A stretch of 8,333 bases of DNA from an uncultured Litoreibacter sp. (GCA_937928335.1 CALFWN010000006.1:1-8333), one strand, 5' to 3'. Positions 1-6,790 are shown, counted from the stretch's first letter. Notes: generated from the letters alone by a model not told the origin. A program made the numbers and translations.

Positions 1-909
1 CCCTATGACGACGCAGAGGCGCTGGAGGCCTTTGCCAAATCTTGCAACATCGTCACCTACGAATTTGAAAACATTCCGACATCTGCGCTCGACATCATCG
101 AGAAACACGCCCCGATCCGGCCCAACAGGCGCGCGCTCGCCACATCGCAGGATAGGCTCGATGAGAAGCAGTTTCTCGAACAGCTGGGCCTGAGCGTCGC
201 GCCCTATGCAAATGTTGAAAATCTGCAAGAGCTCGAAGACGCGATTGCAAAGGTCGGCACGCCTGCAATTCTGAAAACCCGGCGCATGGGCTATGATGGC
301 AAGGGCCAGGTGCGCCTTAAAGGTGGCGAGGAACCCGCTGATATCTGGGCGCAAATGAACGGTGAGGCTTGCGTGTTGGAGGGCTTTGTGGACTTCTCTC
401 GCGAGGTGTCTGTGATTGGCGCACGAGGTTTGGACGGGGAGGTCTCCTGCTACGATCCGGGCGAAAATCTGCATGTCAGCGGCATCCTCGACACCACCAC
501 CGTCCCCGCAAAGCTGAGCGCCTCGCAGCGTATGGATGCTGTAATTATGGCCGGCAAGATACTGAATGCGCTTGATTATATCGGTGTGTTGGGTGTCGAG
601 CTGTTTGTCACGCCAAATGGGCTTCTCGTCAACGAGATCGCGCCTCGCGTGCATAATTCCGGCCACTGGACCCAGAACGGCTGCGCCATAGACCAGTTTG
701 AGCAACATATTCGGGCAGTTACGGGCTGGCCTTTAGGTGACGGGTCACGCCATGCAGACGCGGTGATGGAGAACCTGATCGGCTCCGACATGGACCGCGC
801 CCCGGAACTGGCAGCCGACCCTGAGGTGGCGCTGCATCTTTACGGAAAATCCGAGGCCAAGCCGGGCCGCAAGATGGGCCATATCAACCGCATCAGCCCG
901 AAAAGCTGA
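1..909 (+). CDS. purK: N5-carboxyaminoimidazole ribonucleotide synthase, PurK (5' end outside window)
   Basis: PurK is a cytosolic ATP-grasp enzyme of de novo purine synthesis: it joins bicarbonate to AIR, using ATP, to give N5-CAIR, the substrate of PurE. The frame is open from base 1 to a TGA at 907-909, showing 302 codons. The family is usually about 355-370 residues, so roughly 55-65 N-terminal residues lie outside. Visible-residue landmarks are YEFENIP (20-26), the ATP-binding segment ILKTRRMGYDGKGQ (90-103), the acidic residues E200 and E212 in the GVELF and NEIAPR blocks, which fit the paired Mg/ATP ligands of ATP-grasp enzymes, and VHNSGHWT (217-224), highly typical of PurK. The C-terminal domain is complete. 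An ATG at 286 is internal, since homology runs well upstream of it. It contains a TTA leucine codon (733-735) and seems slightly less GC-rich than its neighbours. purE may lie just upstream, but that is inference. Confidence 0.96.
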   Translation, partial: PYDDAEALEAFAKSCNIVTYEFENIPTSALDIIEKHAPIRPNRRALATSQDRLDEKQFLEQLGLSVAPYANVENLQELEDAIAKVGTPAILKTRRMGYDGKGQVRLKGGEEPADIWAQMNGEACVLEGFVDFSREVSVIGARGLDGEVSCYDPGENLHVSGILDTTTVPAKLSASQRMDAVIMAGKILNALDYIGVLGVELFVTPNGLLVNEIAPRVHNSGHWTQNGCAIDQFEQHIRAVTGWPLGDGSRHADAVMENLIGSDMDRAPELAADPEVALHLYGKSEAKPGRKMGHINRISPKS

Positions 910-917
910 GCGGAAAG

Positions 918-1703
918 CTAGTCGCCGCCCAGCCCGCCCTGCAAGATGGTGCCTTCGGTCACCGCATCGGTGACATCCTCGACAATATCGCCCAGCGACA
1001 GGTCATCCTGAAACTGGCCGTTTTGCAAGAAGCGCACGGTCTGGCCCACCACCAGCGGCGCGTTCATCATGAATGTATGGGTCACCGGCAGCACCACATG
1101 GTCGGCCATGCCCGCAACCCTGGTGCTTTCCACCGACACCTTGCCGTCATCCTCGCCGGTGATCAGCGCCGAATAAACCACGTTCAGCGACTGGTTGCCC
1201 GCAATCACGCCCAGCGGGAACTCCACCGGCCCCAGCTGCGCAGGCAGGGATTCAGGCCCGGTCCCCAATTGCAGCCCCGCAGGCCCGTTCACCCATTCAA
1301 ACGGGTCAAGCACCCGCAGCTCATCCACCAGCTCGGAGCCCTGATTGGGCGGTGCCAGCATCACCACGCGGCCCAGCGCGGGCAGCTCATGCTCCGCCAG
1401 CCAGGCCCGCACCAGAATGCCGCCCATCGAATGGGTAACAAAATGAACAGGCCTGTTCGGCCCGCAGGTCTCGATCGCGCCGGGGATGGTCCGCTCCGCC
1501 AGATCGCGGATCGTGTCCGAGGTGGACGGGTAGTCCGGATTGACCGTCTGGTAGCCATTGGCCTCCAGGCTTTCCTCCATCACGCTCAGCGAAAAAGAGG
1601 TCCGCGCCAGCCCGTGCAGCAAAATGACGCAATCGGCCACCGCCTGCGCGGGCCACATCACCGTCACAAAAAGAAGCACCAAGCCATGTCTCATACGCAC
1701 CAT
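918..1703 (-). CDS. secreted alpha/beta-hydrolase (lipase/esterase-like)
   Basis: This is a predicted exported serine hydrolase of the alpha/beta fold; its substrate is unknown. Residue numbers count from the most upstream ATG (1716-1718, 266 residues). A Sec-type signal peptide is visible: basic MVRMRH, a hydrophobic stretch [11 protein letters not shown], and a likely cut after AQA (residue 26). The mature part begins with the strand and oxyanion-hole element VILLHG (H35-G36), then the nucleophile elbow THSMGG with Ser97, an acidic loop GEDDGKV with Asp190 or Asp191, and THTF with His214, forming a plausible triad. Two cysteines outside the leader (C30, C85) could pair in the periplasm. Start candidates are 1718, 1703 and 1694. 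I chose 1703 because a weak GGGAT lies about 8 bases upstream and the leader has normal length; none has a strong ribosome site. It converges on purK with an 8-base gap and diverges from topA. EstA/LipA-like lipases are the nearest family; esterase versus lipase cannot be decided. Confidence 0.88.
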   Translation of the reverse strand: MVRMRHGLVLLFVTVMWPAQAVADCVILLHGLARTSFSLSVMEESLEANGYQTVNPDYPSTSDTIRDLAERTIPGAIETCGPNRPVHFVTHSMGGILVRAWLAEHELPALGRVVMLAPPNQGSELVDELRVLDPFEWVNGPAGLQLGTGPESLPAQLGPVEFPLGVIAGNQSLNVVYSALITGEDDGKVSVESTRVAGMADHVVLPVTHTFMMNAPLVVGQTVRFLQNGQFQDDLSLGDIVEDVTDAVTEGTILQGGLGGD

Positions 1704-1808
1704 ATAAGACGATCCCATCTGGAATTCATCCGCTGGATGCGTAATTTCCGATGATGGTGCCGCACCGTCAGTTTTGCGGCCAATACGGCGATGTTACGCC
1801 ACCCGCTG

Positions 1809-1841
1809 TTGACAAGCCCCGCATCGGGGCCACATGTATCG
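1809..1841 (+). promoter_or_regulatory. candidate topA promoter with hairpin-forming spacer
   Basis: A perfect TTGACA (-35 consensus) sits at 1809-1814, 60 bases before the topA start. No good -10 hexamer lies 17 bases downstream; the nearest AT-richer stretch is around 1832-1841 (ACATGTATC). A perfect inverted repeat, GCCCCG-CAT-CGGGGC (1816-1830), fills the would-be spacer. The -35 match is direct observation; calling it the topA promoter is inference from position. A weak -10 with a structured spacer would fit a promoter that responds to supercoiling, as known for topA in Escherichia coli, but nothing here proves that. Confidence 0.35.
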
Positions 1842-1874
1842 CCGCCAGAGCAGTGTTCCAACCAGAGGTCATAT

Positions 1875-4481
1875 ATGCCCGTTGTTGTCGTCGAATCTCC
1901 CGCCAAGGCCAAGACGATCAACAAATATCTGGGGCCCGACTATACCGTGCTGGCCTCTTACGGCCATGTGCGCGACCTGCCGCCCAAGGATGGCTCCGTT
2001 GATCCCGAGGCCGAGTTCGACATGAAATGGGAGGTGGCCTCCGACAGCAAGAAACATGTCAAAGCCATTGCCGACGCCCTGAAAGAGGACAACGCCCTGA
2101 TCCTCGCTACCGACCCCGACCGCGAGGGCGAAGCGATCAGCTGGCATCTGGAAGAAGCGTTGCGGGGCCGCAAGGCCATCAAGAAAGACACGCCCGTCAG
2201 CCGCGTGGTGTTCAACGCGATCACCAAGGCGGCGGTGACGGAGGCGATGAAAAACCCACGCCAGGTCGACGAGCCTCTGGTCCATGCCTACCTTGCCCGC
2301 CGCGCGCTGGACTATCTGGTTGGCTTCAAGCTCAGCCCGGTCCTGTGGCGCCGCTTGCCCGGCGCGAAATCCGCAGGCCGCGTGCAATCGGTCTGCCTGC
2401 GCCTGATCGTCGAGCGCGAGATGGAGATCGAGAAATTCATCGCGCAGGAATACTGGTCGGTCAAAGCCATGCTGAGCACCCCGCGCGGCAAGCAGTTCGA
2501 GGCACGATTGACCACGCTGGCAGGCGACAAGCTCGACAAGTTCGACCTGGCCAATGAAACCGCCGCTGAACTGGCCGTGCAGGCCATCTCCTCGCGCGAC
2601 CTCACGGTCAAATCGGTCGAGGCCAAGCCCGCCTCCCGCAACCCGTCGGCCCCCTTCATGACCTCGACGCTGCAACAAGAGGCCAGCCGCAAATTTGGCA
2701 TGGGCGCGCGGCAAACCATGTCCAGCGCCCAGCGCCTCTATGAGGCGGGCCACATCACCTATATGCGGACCGACGGCATCGACATGGCGCCCGAGGCCGT
2801 GCACGCCGCCCGCGACGCGATCAAGTCCAAATTCGGCGGCGACTACGTGCCCTCCAGCCCGCGCATGTATAAAAACAAGGCCAAGAACGCGCAGGAGGCG
2901 CATGAATGTATCCGCCCCACCGACATGATGGCCGATGCTGAAAGCCTCAAGATTCTGGATGCCGACCAGCGCAAGCTTTACGACCTGATCTACAAGCGCA
3001 CCGTGGCTTCCCAAATGGCCGCCGCACGGATGGAGCGCACCACCGCCATCATCGGCTCAGATGACGGCCAGGTCGAGCTGCGCGCCTCGGGTCAGGTGAT
3101 GCTGTTTGACGGCTTCCTGCGCGTCTATGAGGAAGGCCGCGACGACGCCGTCCTGGACGATGATGACAAATCCCTGCCCCAGATCAATCAGGGCGAGGCC
3201 GCCGCCAAACAGAGCGTCACGCCAGAGCAGCATTTCACCCAGCCGCCGCCGCGCTACACGGAGGCCACGCTGGTCAAACGCATGGAGGAGCTCGGCATCG
3301 GGCGCCCCTCCACCTATGCCTCCATCGTGACCACGATTCAGGACCGCGACTATGTCCGCAAAGAGAAAAACCGCCTGATCCCCGAAGATAAAGGCCGGCT
3401 GGTCACGGTCTTTCTGACCAATTTCTTCCGCAAATATGTGGGCTACGAATTCACCGCCAATCTGGAGGAAGAGCTCGACGACGTCTCCGCAGGCAACCGC
3501 AATTACAAAAACGTGCTCGACCGGTTCTGGCGCGACTTCGCGGTGGCCATCTCTGAGGCAATGGATCTCTCGATCACGGAAGTGCTGGAGAAAATCAACG
3601 AGGCGCTGGCCCCCCATATCTTCCCGCCCAATGAGGATGGCACCGACCCGCGCCTCTGCCCCAATTGCGGCGAAGGGCGGCTGTCGATGCGCACCGCGCG
3701 CGCGGGCGGGGCCTTTATCGGCTGCTCCAACTACCCCGATTGCCGCTATACGCGCGCCTTCGGGCCGCCCGGCGGCGACGAGGATACCGGCATCCCGCCC
3801 GAGGGCAAAATGCTGGGGATGGATGGCGCGGATAAGATCTGGATACATAAAGGCCGGTTCGGGCCCTATGTGCAGCGCGGCGACGTCACGGAAGACAACA
3901 AGAAGCCGCAACGCCAATCCGTGCCAAAAGACTGGCCCGAGGCAGGCTTCGCGCTGGAACATATTGACCTCGACCACGCGCTGAAACTTCTCTCCCTGCC
4001 GCGCCTGATCGGCCAGCATCCCGAGGATGGCGTCAATGTCTGGTCCAATATCGGCCGCTACGGGCCCTATCTCAAACATGCCGAAAACACATCCGAGCGC
4101 GGCGGCACCAATGCCAACCTGCCCACGATGGAGGATGTCTTCACCGTCGGCATGAACCACGCGGTCGAACTGCTGGCCGCCAAAGTCGCCTCCCGCGGCA
4201 ACCGGGGTGGTGCGGCCAAAACCCTCAGGGATCTGGGCGAACACCCCGATCAGGGCGGCCCGATCGCGATCATGGAGGGCAAATACGGGCCTTACGTGAA
4301 ATGGGAAAAGCTCAACGCAACCCTGCCCAAAGACATCGCGCCGGACGCGTTGACCCTTGATCAGGCCGTGCAATTGCTCGATGAGAAAGCCGCCAAGAAA
4401 GGCACGAAACGCAAGGCGCCTGCCAAGAAGAAACCCGCCGCCAAAAAGAAAGCAGCCCCCAAGAAGAAAGCCGCCGGCTGA
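1875..4481 (+). CDS. topA: DNA topoisomerase I (type IA)
   Basis: TopA relaxes negatively supercoiled DNA by single-strand passage through a 5'-phosphotyrosine link. The product is 868 residues. The N-terminal TOPRIM domain shows E7 and K11 in ESPAKAK and the Mg-binding D80-P-D82-R-E84. The active-site block is ITYMRTDG with Tyr296 as nucleophile and Arg298 beside it; GRPSTYA follows at 476-482. One four-Cys zinc motif is present (C595, C598, C617, C623), then three Toprim C-terminal repeats with G(R/K)(F/Y)GPY at 660-665, 727-732 and 802-807. The end (838-868) is a Lys/Ala/Pro tail with 14 Lys and 1 Arg. Start at 1875: AGAGGT (1864-1869) sits 5 bases upstream and MPVVVVESPAKA is the normal family N-terminus. 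The frame is open further up to 1791, but that stretch is unlike TopA. The next gene starts 2 bases after the stop. dprA and rnr, which I recall as frequent topA neighbours in this group, are not adjacent. Confidence 0.98.
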   Translation: MPVVVVESPAKAKTINKYLGPDYTVLASYGHVRDLPPKDGSVDPEAEFDMKWEVASDSKKHVKAIADALKEDNALILATDPDREGEAISWHLEEALRGRKAIKKDTPVSRVVFNAITKAAVTEAMKNPRQVDEPLVHAYLARRALDYLVGFKLSPVLWRRLPGAKSAGRVQSVCLRLIVEREMEIEKFIAQEYWSVKAMLSTPRGKQFEARLTTLAGDKLDKFDLANETAAELAVQAISSRDLTVKSVEAKPASRNPSAPFMTSTLQQEASRKFGMGARQTMSSAQRLYEAGHITYMRTDGIDMAPEAVHAARDAIKSKFGGDYVPSSPRMYKNKAKNAQEAHECIRPTDMMADAESLKILDADQRKLYDLIYKRTVASQMAAARMERTTAIIGSDDGQVELRASGQVMLFDGFLRVYEEGRDDAVLDDDDKSLPQINQGEAAAKQSVTPEQHFTQPPPRYTEATLVKRMEELGIGRPSTYASIVTTIQDRDYVRKEKNRLIPEDKGRLVTVFLTNFFRKYVGYEFTANLEEELDDVSAGNRNYKNVLDRFWRDFAVAISEAMDLSITEVLEKINEALAPHIFPPNEDGTDPRLCPNCGEGRLSMRTARAGGAFIGCSNYPDCRYTRAFGPPGGDEDTGIPPEGKMLGMDGADKIWIHKGRFGPYVQRGDVTEDNKKPQRQSVPKDWPEAGFALEHIDLDHALKLLSLPRLIGQHPEDGVNVWSNIGRYGPYLKHAENTSERGGTNANLPTMEDVFTVGMNHAVELLAAKVASRGNRGGAAKTLRDLGEHPDQGGPIAIMEGKYGPYVKWEKLNATLPKDIAPDALTLDQAVQLLDEKAAKKGTKRKAPAKKKPAAKKKAAPKKKAAG

Positions 4482-4483
4482 CA

Positions 4484-4663
4484 ATGAAAGGCGTGGCGGT
4501 GTTTTTCGGCCTCTTCCTTGTGCTGATGGCGCTGCTGCTCTGGGCCAAATCCCAACCCGCCAGCGCAAGCTCGCACCGGGCCGGCACAGCTCCCATCATT
4601 GCTTCAAAAATACCTCCGCCGGAGGCTCCAGCCACAGCCACGCAGCACACCCGCCCTGCCTGA
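4484..4663 (+). CDS. small single-span membrane protein, unrecognised (59 aa)
   Basis: I do not recognise a family. The ORF starts with ATG 2 bases after the topA stop and ends at TGA 4661-4663. The product opens with MKGVAVFFGLFLVLMALLLW, a strong single membrane helix (about residues 4-21). It continues with AKSQPASASS and a Pro/Ala/Thr-rich tail that ends TQHTRPA, probably outside the membrane. The helix has no AXA-type cleavage site directly after it, although QPASAS could be read as a weak one. There is no convincing ribosome site in the end of topA, so translation would depend on coupling with topA. A 13-base palindrome (4613-4625) lies inside the frame and encodes the IPPPEA part, so the tail may be recently acquired or the frame fortuitous. 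The close spacing and clean hydrophobic start favour a real gene, with moderate confidence. Confidence 0.5.
   Translation: MKGVAVFFGLFLVLMALLLWAKSQPASASSHRAGTAPIIASKIPPPEAPATATQHTRPA
4606..4626 (-). repeat. palindrome plus T-tract, REP-like or terminator-like
   Basis: On the - strand the sequence reads GCCTCCGGCGGAGGTATTTTT: a perfect palindrome, CCTCCG-G-CGGAGG (4613-4625), followed at once by TATTTTT. It resembles a short palindromic element ('CTCCGGCGGGGATATTT' type) that I recall as recurring near gene ends in Rhodobacterales chromosomes; that is memory, not a search. In hairpin terms it has a 5-bp stem (CCTCC/GGAGG) with a 3-base loop and a T-run, so it is also terminator-shaped on the - strand. 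It lies inside the 59-codon ORF on the + strand. Only one good copy is in this window. Confidence 0.5.
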
Positions 4664-4688
4664 CGCCCGCTTTCAACCGGCCCTGACC

Positions 4689-4716
4689 AAAATAAAAAAG
4701 CGGCGCGGCACGCGCC
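4689..4716 (-). terminator. intrinsic-terminator-shaped hairpin on the minus strand
   Basis: Read on the - strand, a perfect 6-bp stem GGCGCG-TGC-CGCGCC (4716 down to 4702) is followed by GC and then TTTTTTATTTT (4699 down to 4689). This is the shape of a Rho-independent terminator. No - strand gene ends here: the genes on both sides run on the + strand, and on the + strand the A-run precedes the hairpin, so it would not terminate topA-cluster transcription. It may stop antisense transcripts, be part of a repeat, or be chance. Confidence 0.45.
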
Positions 4717-4785
4717 TCAATCCGGTCACGCCCCTTGAACCTGCGCGCCTGATCCAACACATGGGTATCAAGCAAAGGAGGCAGT

Positions 4786-5421
4786 ATGCCCGCACCAAAA
4801 CCCGCATCCAGTCGCACATCCGGCTCTGCATCCAGTCCCGCATCCCCCCCTTCGCCAAACCGGGCCGCGCTTGATTTTCTGCTGACCCGCCGCTCGCGTC
4901 CGCATAAAACGCTGAGCCTGCCTGCACCCGACAAAGCCGCGCTGATACCGCTGCTCACCGCCGCGGCCCGCACGCCTGATCACGGCAAGCTGGAGCCCTG
5001 GCGTTTCATCGTGCTGGGCCCTGACACGCTGCAGGCGCTGGGCGGGCTTGCCCGCAGCCGCGCCGCAGAGCTGGGCCATGATGCGGGCCAGATCGAGAAG
5101 ACCGCCACCATGTTCGAACGCGCGCCGCTTTCGGTCGCGGTCATCGCCTCGCCCAAACCATCCGAAAAAATACCCGAGGTCGAGCAAACCCTCTCCGCCG
5201 GGGCCGCCTGTCTTGGCCTGTTGAACGCGGCACTTGCCGCGGGCTGGGGCGCCAATTGGCTCACCGGCTGGCCCGCCTTTGACCGGCCATTCCTCACCGG
5301 CGGCCTCGATCTTGCGGCGCATGAATACGTGGCGGGCTTCATTCATCTGGGCACAGAAACCTCCACGCCCCCCGAACGCCCCCGCCCCGACCTTGATGCC
5401 ATCACGCAGTGGCGCGCATGA
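4786..5421 (+). CDS. nitroreductase-family flavoprotein (YdjA-like)
   Basis: The product is a 211-residue member of the FMN-binding nitroreductase fold, probably a cytosolic NAD(P)H-dependent oxidoreductase; the true substrate is unknown. Family marks are FLLTRRSRPHKTL (31-43), with the basic residues expected to contact FMN phosphate, then the very characteristic AARTPDHGKLEPWRF (60-74), a GAACLGLLNAALAAGWGANW helix-turn near the middle, and the closing strand GFIHLGT (184-190). Length and motifs fit the short YdjA-type branch rather than NfsB. The start at 4786 has a near-perfect AAAGGAGG (4774-4781) 4 bases upstream. The first 25 residues are a Pro/Ser/Ala-rich extension (see the 24-base repeat) not expected in the family, whose core seems to begin near residue 27. 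A gap of 122 bases separates it from the small ORF; a weak TTGAAC at 4735 could mark its own promoter. Its stop overlaps the next start. Confidence 0.9.
   Translation: MPAPKPASSRTSGSASSPASPPSPNRAALDFLLTRRSRPHKTLSLPAPDKAALIPLLTAAARTPDHGKLEPWRFIVLGPDTLQALGGLARSRAAELGHDAGQIEKTATMFERAPLSVAVIASPKPSEKIPEVEQTLSAGAACLGLLNAALAAGWGANWLTGWPAFDRPFLTGGLDLAAHEYVAGFIHLGTETSTPPERPRPDLDAITQWRA
4804..4851 (+). repeat. two imperfect 24-base tandem units in a coding region
   Basis: Units 4804-4827 and 4828-4851 share GCATCCAGTC exactly and agree at about 19 of 24 positions. Being a multiple of 3, the period keeps the frame and encodes ASSRTSGS followed by ASSPASPP in the N-terminal extension of the nitroreductase-like protein. 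The unit probably arose by slippage or local duplication; it may vary in copy number between strains. Confidence 0.6.
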
Positions 5422-6107
5422 TCCTTGTCGACTATCTCAAGGCGCTGGGCCAGATCGGTGACAGCCGCTTCATGCGGGTGCTGGCCCTTGGTCTCGGCCT
5501 GACCATCGCGCTGCTCTTTGGCTTCACCATCCTGTTTGCCTGGACCGTGGGGCTGATCACCCCCGACAGCGTCACCCTTCCCTGGATCGGAGAGATCACC
5601 TGGATCGACAATCTCGCCTCCTGGGCCGTGATCCCTGTGATGCTCATCGCCTCGATCTTCCTGATGATCCCCGTGGCCTCCGCCTTTACCGGGTTTTTCC
5701 TCGATAATGTGGCCGACGCGGTCGAGGCCAAACACTATCCCGACCTGCCCCCCGCCGCCCATGTGCCCTTCTCGGAAAGCCTCGTCGAGACGCTGAAATT
5801 TCTGGGGCTGCTTCTGGCGGTCAACCTTGCCGCCCTGATCCTGTGCCTGATCTTCGCGCCTTTCGCGCCGCTGATCTTCTGGGGTGTCAACGGCCTGATG
5901 CTGGGCCGCGAATACGCCACGCTGGTCGCGCGCCGCCGGATGAGCGCCACACAGGTCCACGCCTTTCGCACACGCCATTTCACCACCATCTGGCTGGCGG
6001 GCATCTGCATGGCGATCCCGCTGACCATTCCGGTGATGAACCTGATCATGCCCATCATCGGCGTGGCAGGCTTCACCCATATCGTCCACCGCCTCAGCGC
6101 GGATTAG
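5418..6107 (+). CDS. EI24/CysZ-like integral membrane protein
   Basis: This is a polytopic inner-membrane protein of 229 residues resembling the EI24 domain family (which includes CysZ, a sulfate permease); the substrate here is unknown and sulfate transport is not implied. Hydrophobic spans lie at about 21-46, 67-95 (with the FLMIPVASAFTGFFLDNVADAVE block), 126-147, 149-164 and 190-214. The sequence WGVNGLMLGREYATLVARRR (155-174), ending in a basic cytoplasmic stretch, is typical of alphaproteobacterial EI24 proteins. The ATG at 5418 overlaps the nitroreductase stop as ATGA, which suggests translational coupling; an in-frame GTG at 5409 is the alternative and would add three residues. No ribosome site is visible, consistent with coupling. 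The gene ends 3 bases from the convergent DUF1467 gene, without an obvious terminator. Confidence 0.85.
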   Translation: MILVDYLKALGQIGDSRFMRVLALGLGLTIALLFGFTILFAWTVGLITPDSVTLPWIGEITWIDNLASWAVIPVMLIASIFLMIPVASAFTGFFLDNVADAVEAKHYPDLPPAAHVPFSESLVETLKFLGLLLAVNLAALILCLIFAPFAPLIFWGVNGLMLGREYATLVARRRMSATQVHAFRTRHFTTIWLAGICMAIPLTIPVMNLIMPIIGVAGFTHIVHRLSAD

Positions 6108-6110
6108 GGC

Positions 6111-6386
6111 CTAGCTGTCAGGCCCAAACCGCTTGAACAGGTCGATCTGGTCGATGGTGATCCAGCCATAGTGAATGGTCAGGATCACCGGCACGCTCAG
6201 GCAGATCGCGATCACGGTGGTCAGCCGGAACTTGCGCCGCATCTGCGGGTTTGACGGCGCAGAGGCCGGCGTGCCCACCGCCACATTGCCGTCTTCGCGC
6301 TGCGATTTATTGCCCAGCGGCAGGATCACAAACAAGGTCATGAACCAGATCACGGCAAACACCACGCCCATCGAGGTGACAGCCAT
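6111..6386 (-). CDS. DUF1467 family membrane protein
   Basis: A 91-residue protein of unknown function that I recognise as DUF1467, a small alphaproteobacterial family. Two membrane helices are evident: about residues 5-24 (VFAVIWFMTLFVILPLG) and 55-75 (TTVIAICLSVPVILTIHYGW). The connecting loop has the conserved NKSQRE and a basic RRKFR just before helix 2, which would place the loop in the cytoplasm. The C-terminus is short and ends in DLFKRFGPDS. The start is fixed by the TAATG junction: the last base of the mce stop is the first of its ATG, so translation is probably coupled to mce. I recall this mce-DUF1467 order from related genomes, which suggests a linked role, but none is established. 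Confidence 0.88.
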   Translation of the reverse strand: MAVTSMGVVFAVIWFMTLFVILPLGNKSQREDGNVAVGTPASAPSNPQMRRKFRLTTVIAICLSVPVILTIHYGWITIDQIDLFKRFGPDS

Positions 6387-6790
6387 TACGCTTGCTCCAG
6401 TTCAACCAGAGTGCCGGTGAAATCCTTGGGATGCAGAAACAGGACCGGCTTGCCATGCGCCCCGATCTTCGGCTCTCCCGAGCCCAGCACCCGTGCGCCA
6501 CTCTCTTTCAGACGGTCCCGTGCGGTCAGAATGTCATCGACCTCGTAGCAGATATGATGGATGCCACCGGCAGGGTTCTTCTCCAGAAACCCGTTGATCG
6601 GGCTGTCTTCGCCCAGCGGGTGCAGCAATTCGATCTTGGTGTTTGGCAGCTCGATGAAAATCACGGTCACGCCATGCGCGGGCTCGGGCTGCGGGGCGCC
6701 GACATTGGCCCCCAGAACATGGCGGTACTGATCCGCGGCGGCGTCAAGGTCGGGGACGGCGATGGCCACGTGGTTGAGGCGTCCGATCAT
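6386..6790 (-). CDS. mce: methylmalonyl-CoA epimerase
   Basis: This enzyme interconverts (2S)- and (2R)-methylmalonyl-CoA, linking propionyl-CoA carboxylase to methylmalonyl-CoA mutase; in Rhodobacterales it can also serve the ethylmalonyl-CoA pathway. The product is 134 residues of the vicinal-oxygen-chelate fold in two halves. The metal-site residues are visible: H7 in LNHVAIAV, H79 in GGIHHICYEV, and E130 in LVELEQ, with E54 in KIELLHP at the fourth position and E47 a candidate catalytic base. The frame stays open upstream to 6913, but MIGRLNHVAIAV is the family's normal N-terminus, so the start is 6790; an AGGA lies about 9 bases upstream. Length matches the family. It is first in a two-gene unit with DUF1467 and diverges from the regulator gene at 7009. 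Confidence 0.95.
   Translation of the reverse strand: MIGRLNHVAIAVPDLDAAADQYRHVLGANVGAPQPEPAHGVTVIFIELPNTKIELLHPLGEDSPINGFLEKNPAGGIHHICYEVDDILTARDRLKESGARVLGSGEPKIGAHGKPVLFLHPKDFTGTLVELEQA

Noticed and set aside
1620..1640. Lipoprotein signal ending at Cys30 of the hydrolase
   Set aside because: The residue before Cys is Asp, which does not fit a lipobox; a signal peptidase I site after AQA is better.
1023..1754. 243-codon + strand frame opposite the hydrolase
   Set aside because: His/Arg/Gln-rich shadow of a gene with signal peptide and catalytic triad.
1791..1874. Upstream ATG extending TopA by 28 residues
   Set aside because: The extension overlaps the candidate promoter, is unlike TopA, and the 1875 start has its own ribosome site.
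3057..4568. Long open frame (503 codons) on the strand opposite topA, and another at 1869-3014
   Set aside because: Both lie antisense to a clear TopA coding sequence in GC-rich DNA, where such frames arise by codon bias; their translations are low-complexity and resemble no family.
4596..4973. 125-codon - strand frame covering the hairpins between topA and the nitroreductase
   Set aside because: Overlaps the conserved nitroreductase N-terminal core and the hairpin elements; the translation is Arg/Gly-rich without family resemblance.
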